Assembly (NCBI GenBank): GCA_002431715.1
Contig: DJHI01000118.1
Coordinates: forward strand, 17,555-25,694
Direction of reading: 5' to 3'
Origin: Armatimonadetes bacterium UBA5829
GTDB lineage: Bacteria > Armatimonadota > UBA5829
Length of the DNA stretch: 8,140 bases
Position numbers and translations under genes: made by a program. Position 1 is the stretch's first letter. Each line of letters begins with the position of its first letter. Below the pieces are notes generated by a model, which ran no database searches, was not told the DNA's origin, and saw nothing but the letters and a program-made list of their open reading frames with translations. Of the stretch, positions 7,034 through 8,140 are shown piece by piece.

Positions 7034-7127
7034 AATGCGCGAAAGGGCAAACCAGGGGAAATCCTGGGACGCAAAGCTATTGGGGCTAAATCACTATCCG
7101 TGACATGCTTGCCAGGCTGCCGAAGCA
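7034..7127 (+). ncRNA. Cyclic-di-GMP-I (GEMM-I) riboswitch aptamer
   Basis: This leader RNA has the diagnostic conserved core of class I cyclic-di-GMP riboswitches. AGGGCAAACC (7044-7053) leads into a stem CCAGGG (7052-7057) / TCCTGG (7062-7067) closed by a GAAA tetraloop (7058-7061). GGGACGCAAAGC (7066-7077) follows, then the second arm: GGCTAAA (7084-7090), a TCAC/GTGA distal stem with loop 7095-7099, and the return strand GCCAGGCTGCCGAAGC (7111-7126). The basal P1 helix is short: TGC (7036-7038) can pair with GCA (7125-7127). The family binds bis-(3'-5')-cyclic dimeric GMP in the junction between the two arms. The RNA points at a 71-codon ORF and then an HD-GYP gene, a signalling context that fits the ligand independently. 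Confidence 0.93.
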
Positions 7128-7214
7128 AACACGCTTACACGTCCGGTAATATGGGCTGCAGGTTTTGACGTGTAGGTGTATGTTGGCTGCGACAGCCTGG
7201 CATTTTGTTGTCTT
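7110..7214 (+). promoter_or_regulatory. Riboswitch expression platform: conditional terminator with mutually exclusive helices
   Basis: TGCCAGGCTG (7110-7119), part of the aptamer's 3' strand, is perfectly complementary to CAGCCTGGCA (7193-7202). That 10-bp helix would be followed at once by the T-rich run TTTTGTTGTCTT (7203-7214), the shape of an intrinsic terminator. Enclosed in it is a second stem, CTTACACGTC (7134-7143) with GACGTGTAGG (7167-7176), 10 bp including one wobble and a 23-nt loop. When the aptamer is folded the downstream segment can instead make a small local hairpin, GGCTG (7185-7189) with CAGCC (7193-7197). The inferred logic is ligand bound, terminator prevented, genes on. 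The pairings are seen; the direction of control is inference. Confidence 0.65.
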
Positions 7215-7228
7215 AGGGGAGTGGTAGT

Positions 7229-7444
7229 ATGTTAAACATTTATGAGCCAATAGCACAAATGGGAGCAGCGGATCAAATTACAAACACCGGCAGTGTCTCG
7301 GCTGCCAAGAAAAGCGTCACTACTCCGTCGACGGCGGAGCAAGTCCTCTTTTTAGTAGAAAATGTCTACGAAATAGGCGGCGAGATGGGGGTCGCTCCGG
7401 AAGGCCGACCGCATGCAATACTTTCTAAATTCAAGGGTCACTGA
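7229..7444 (+). CDS. Hypothetical 71-residue protein directly downstream of the cyclic-di-GMP riboswitch
   Basis: A small soluble ORF that I do not recognise. The translation signal is strong: AGGGGAG (7215-7221) lies 7 nt before the ATG, right after the conditional terminator. The N-terminal 35 residues are polar and Ser/Thr/Ala-rich, probably flexible. The C-terminal half (about 36-71) looks ordered: a hydrophobic AEQVLFLVENVYEIGG helix-like stretch, then GVAPEGRPHAILSKFKGH, ending in a basic tail. There is no signal peptide, membrane segment, cysteine or nucleotide-binding motif. It lies between the riboswitch and the HD-GYP gene, 107 nt before the latter's start, so it is the first gene under cyclic-di-GMP control. 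It could be a small regulator or effector tied to that pathway, or a leader ORF; no function is claimed. Confidence 0.65.
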   Translation: MLNIYEPIAQMGAADQITNTGSVSAAKKSVTTPSTAEQVLFLVENVYEIGGEMGVAPEGRPHAILSKFKGH

Positions 7445-7452
7445 GTAAATTA

Positions 7453-7516
7453 GGCCTTGAACTTGTATCAGGAGATGTGTTCAGGCCAAGAGTGCAATTT
7501 ACTTATTGTAAATTGC
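7453..7516 (+). other. Two tandem hairpins in the spacer before the HD-GYP gene
   Basis: The first hairpin pairs GGCC (7453-7456) plus TGAAC (7458-7462) with GTTCA (7479-7483) plus GGCC (7484-7487), with one bulged T and a 16-nt loop. The second is a perfect 9-bp stem, GCAATTTAC (7494-7502) with GTAAATTGC (7508-7516), around TTATT. An A-rich rather than T-rich stretch follows on the plus strand, so neither is a good intrinsic terminator. They may stabilise or process the transcript or tune HD-GYP translation; that is inference. Confidence 0.55.
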
Positions 7517-7551
7517 CTAAAAAGAAATATTTGTTTTGTAAGGAATTTGCA

Positions 7552-8140
7552 ATGATAGCTCAGGTAAATAACAAGCGAATAGAGACAGCTTTTGGATTGG
7601 CAGGCTGCATGATCGGCTGCGCAATCCTTGCAGGCGGAGATAGCATCAGCCGCGGCTGGCTGGGTATTGCTCTCTGGTTTTGTCTGGCTGCATTCCTTGC
7701 GAGTAGAGTTGTTTTTGCGGATTCTAAGGCTCAGATTACATTCGAGCAAAAGCTCGAAAGCTCGTCATTGGCGGAGGTATATCGAGATACTGCTGAGGCT
7801 TTGGCATGCGCTATCGCGGCGAAAGATTCTTTTGAGCAGCATCACGTTAAAAGAGTAAAGGCCATATGCGAGCTTATCGGCCAAGCGCTTAACCTGAGCG
7901 AAAATGAACTGGACGGCATAAGGATCGCGGCTCTGGTCCATGATGTCGGAAAACTCGGTGTGCCTGAGTATATTTTGCTTAAACCCGGACCTCTGGATTC
8001 GGAGGAGTTCGGTAGGATGCGTAATCATACCACCATTGGAGCTAAGATTTTGGAGAGGGTGTCTTATCCGTGGAACATAGCCGACATGGTGCGGCATCAT
8101 CACGAAAAATATGATGGCTCCGGCTATCCCGATCACCTTG
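7552..8140 (+). CDS. Membrane-anchored HD-GYP domain protein, probable cyclic-di-GMP phosphodiesterase (runs off right edge)
   Basis: The first 196 codons of a longer gene; the C-terminus is beyond the window. AAGGA (7540-7544) lies 7 nt before the ATG. Residues about 14-28 and 36-54 are hydrophobic, giving two membrane helices, then a short linker (about 55-75) and an HD-GYP domain from about 76. Visible signatures are AKDSFEQHHVKRV (90-102, aligning with the usual KDxYTxGHSxRV, H98 as metal ligand), the HD pair in VHDVGKLGVP (H130, D131), H159 in RNHTTIG, and HHHEKYDGSGYP (182-193) with the GYP triplet at 191-193. HD-GYP enzymes hydrolyse cyclic-di-GMP to pGpG or GMP at a metal centre; all key residues seen so far are present, so activity is likely. 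No PAS, GAF or receiver domain precedes the catalytic part. The upstream cyclic-di-GMP riboswitch suggests substrate-induced expression. Confidence 0.9.
   Translation, partial: MIAQVNNKRIETAFGLAGCMIGCAILAGGDSISRGWLGIALWFCLAAFLASRVVFADSKAQITFEQKLESSSLAEVYRDTAEALACAIAAKDSFEQHHVKRVKAICELIGQALNLSENELDGIRIAALVHDVGKLGVPEYILLKPGPLDSEEFGRMRNHTTIGAKILERVSYPWNIADMVRHHHEKYDGSGYPDHL

Noticed and set aside
7034..7127. Cobalamin or molybdenum-cofactor riboswitch as alternative identity
   Set aside because: The GGGCAAACC, GAAA-capped stem and GGGACGCAAAGC core are specific to the cyclic-di-GMP-I family; no cobalamin-box sequence was seen.
7185..7214. GGCTG-CGA-CAGCC hairpin plus T-rich run as a stand-alone terminator
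   Set aside because: The stem is only 5 bp with a 3-nt loop and lies 5 nt from the T-run; the 10-bp pairing with 7110-7119 is a better terminator stem.
7765..8136. A 123-codon minus-strand frame at the right edge
   Set aside because: It is antisense to the HD-GYP coding sequence, whose catalytic motifs prove the plus-strand frame.

Overview
The window (about 50% GC by eye) looks like chromosome of a diderm (Gram-negative-type) bacterium. It carries a TonB-dependent outer-membrane receptor with a Sec signal peptide, type IV pilus minor pilins, and cyclic-di-GMP signalling through both a class I riboswitch and an HD-GYP domain protein. The particular mix (loose pilins, a receptor with a carboxypeptidase-regulatory-like N-domain, GEMM-I RNA) suggests an environmental lineage outside the well-known Proteobacteria. 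Armatimonadota or a similar phylum is a guess, not a result. No insertion sequence, tRNA, rRNA, CRISPR array or phage gene is visible. || Layout. (1) Positions 1-1342, minus strand: three tightly packed minor-pilin/pseudopilin genes in the order PilV-like, PilW/PulJ-like, PilX-like; the last runs off the left edge. (2) Positions 1343-1792: a non-coding interval with hairpins, a possible 20-codon small ORF behind a strong ribosome binding site, and a near-consensus sigma70-type promoter facing right. (3) Positions 1793-4445, plus strand: a probable operon of a DinB/YfiT-fold protein, a class I SAM methyltransferase and a MATE efflux transporter, together resembling a small-molecule detoxification cassette. 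(4) Positions 4447-4476: a strong shared hairpin terminator between convergent genes. (5) Positions 4498-6798, minus strand: a TonB-dependent receptor that most likely starts at a TTG codon. (6) Positions 6799-8140: the divergent intergenic region, then on the plus strand a cyclic-di-GMP-I (GEMM-I) riboswitch, its expression platform, an unrecognised 71-residue ORF, a structured spacer, and an HD-GYP phosphodiesterase gene cut by the right edge. || The most interesting part is the right end. A riboswitch that senses cyclic-di-GMP lies upstream of a small unknown protein and an enzyme whose family degrades cyclic-di-GMP, which suggests a feedback loop. The 3' strand of the aptamer (7110-7119) is perfectly complementary over 10 nt to a downstream segment (7193-7202) that is immediately followed by a T-rich run. 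This gives a concrete model of a ligand-controlled terminator, ligand on = gene on. Type IV pili are a common cyclic-di-GMP target, so the pilin genes at the other end may belong to the same physiology, but nothing in the sequence links them directly.
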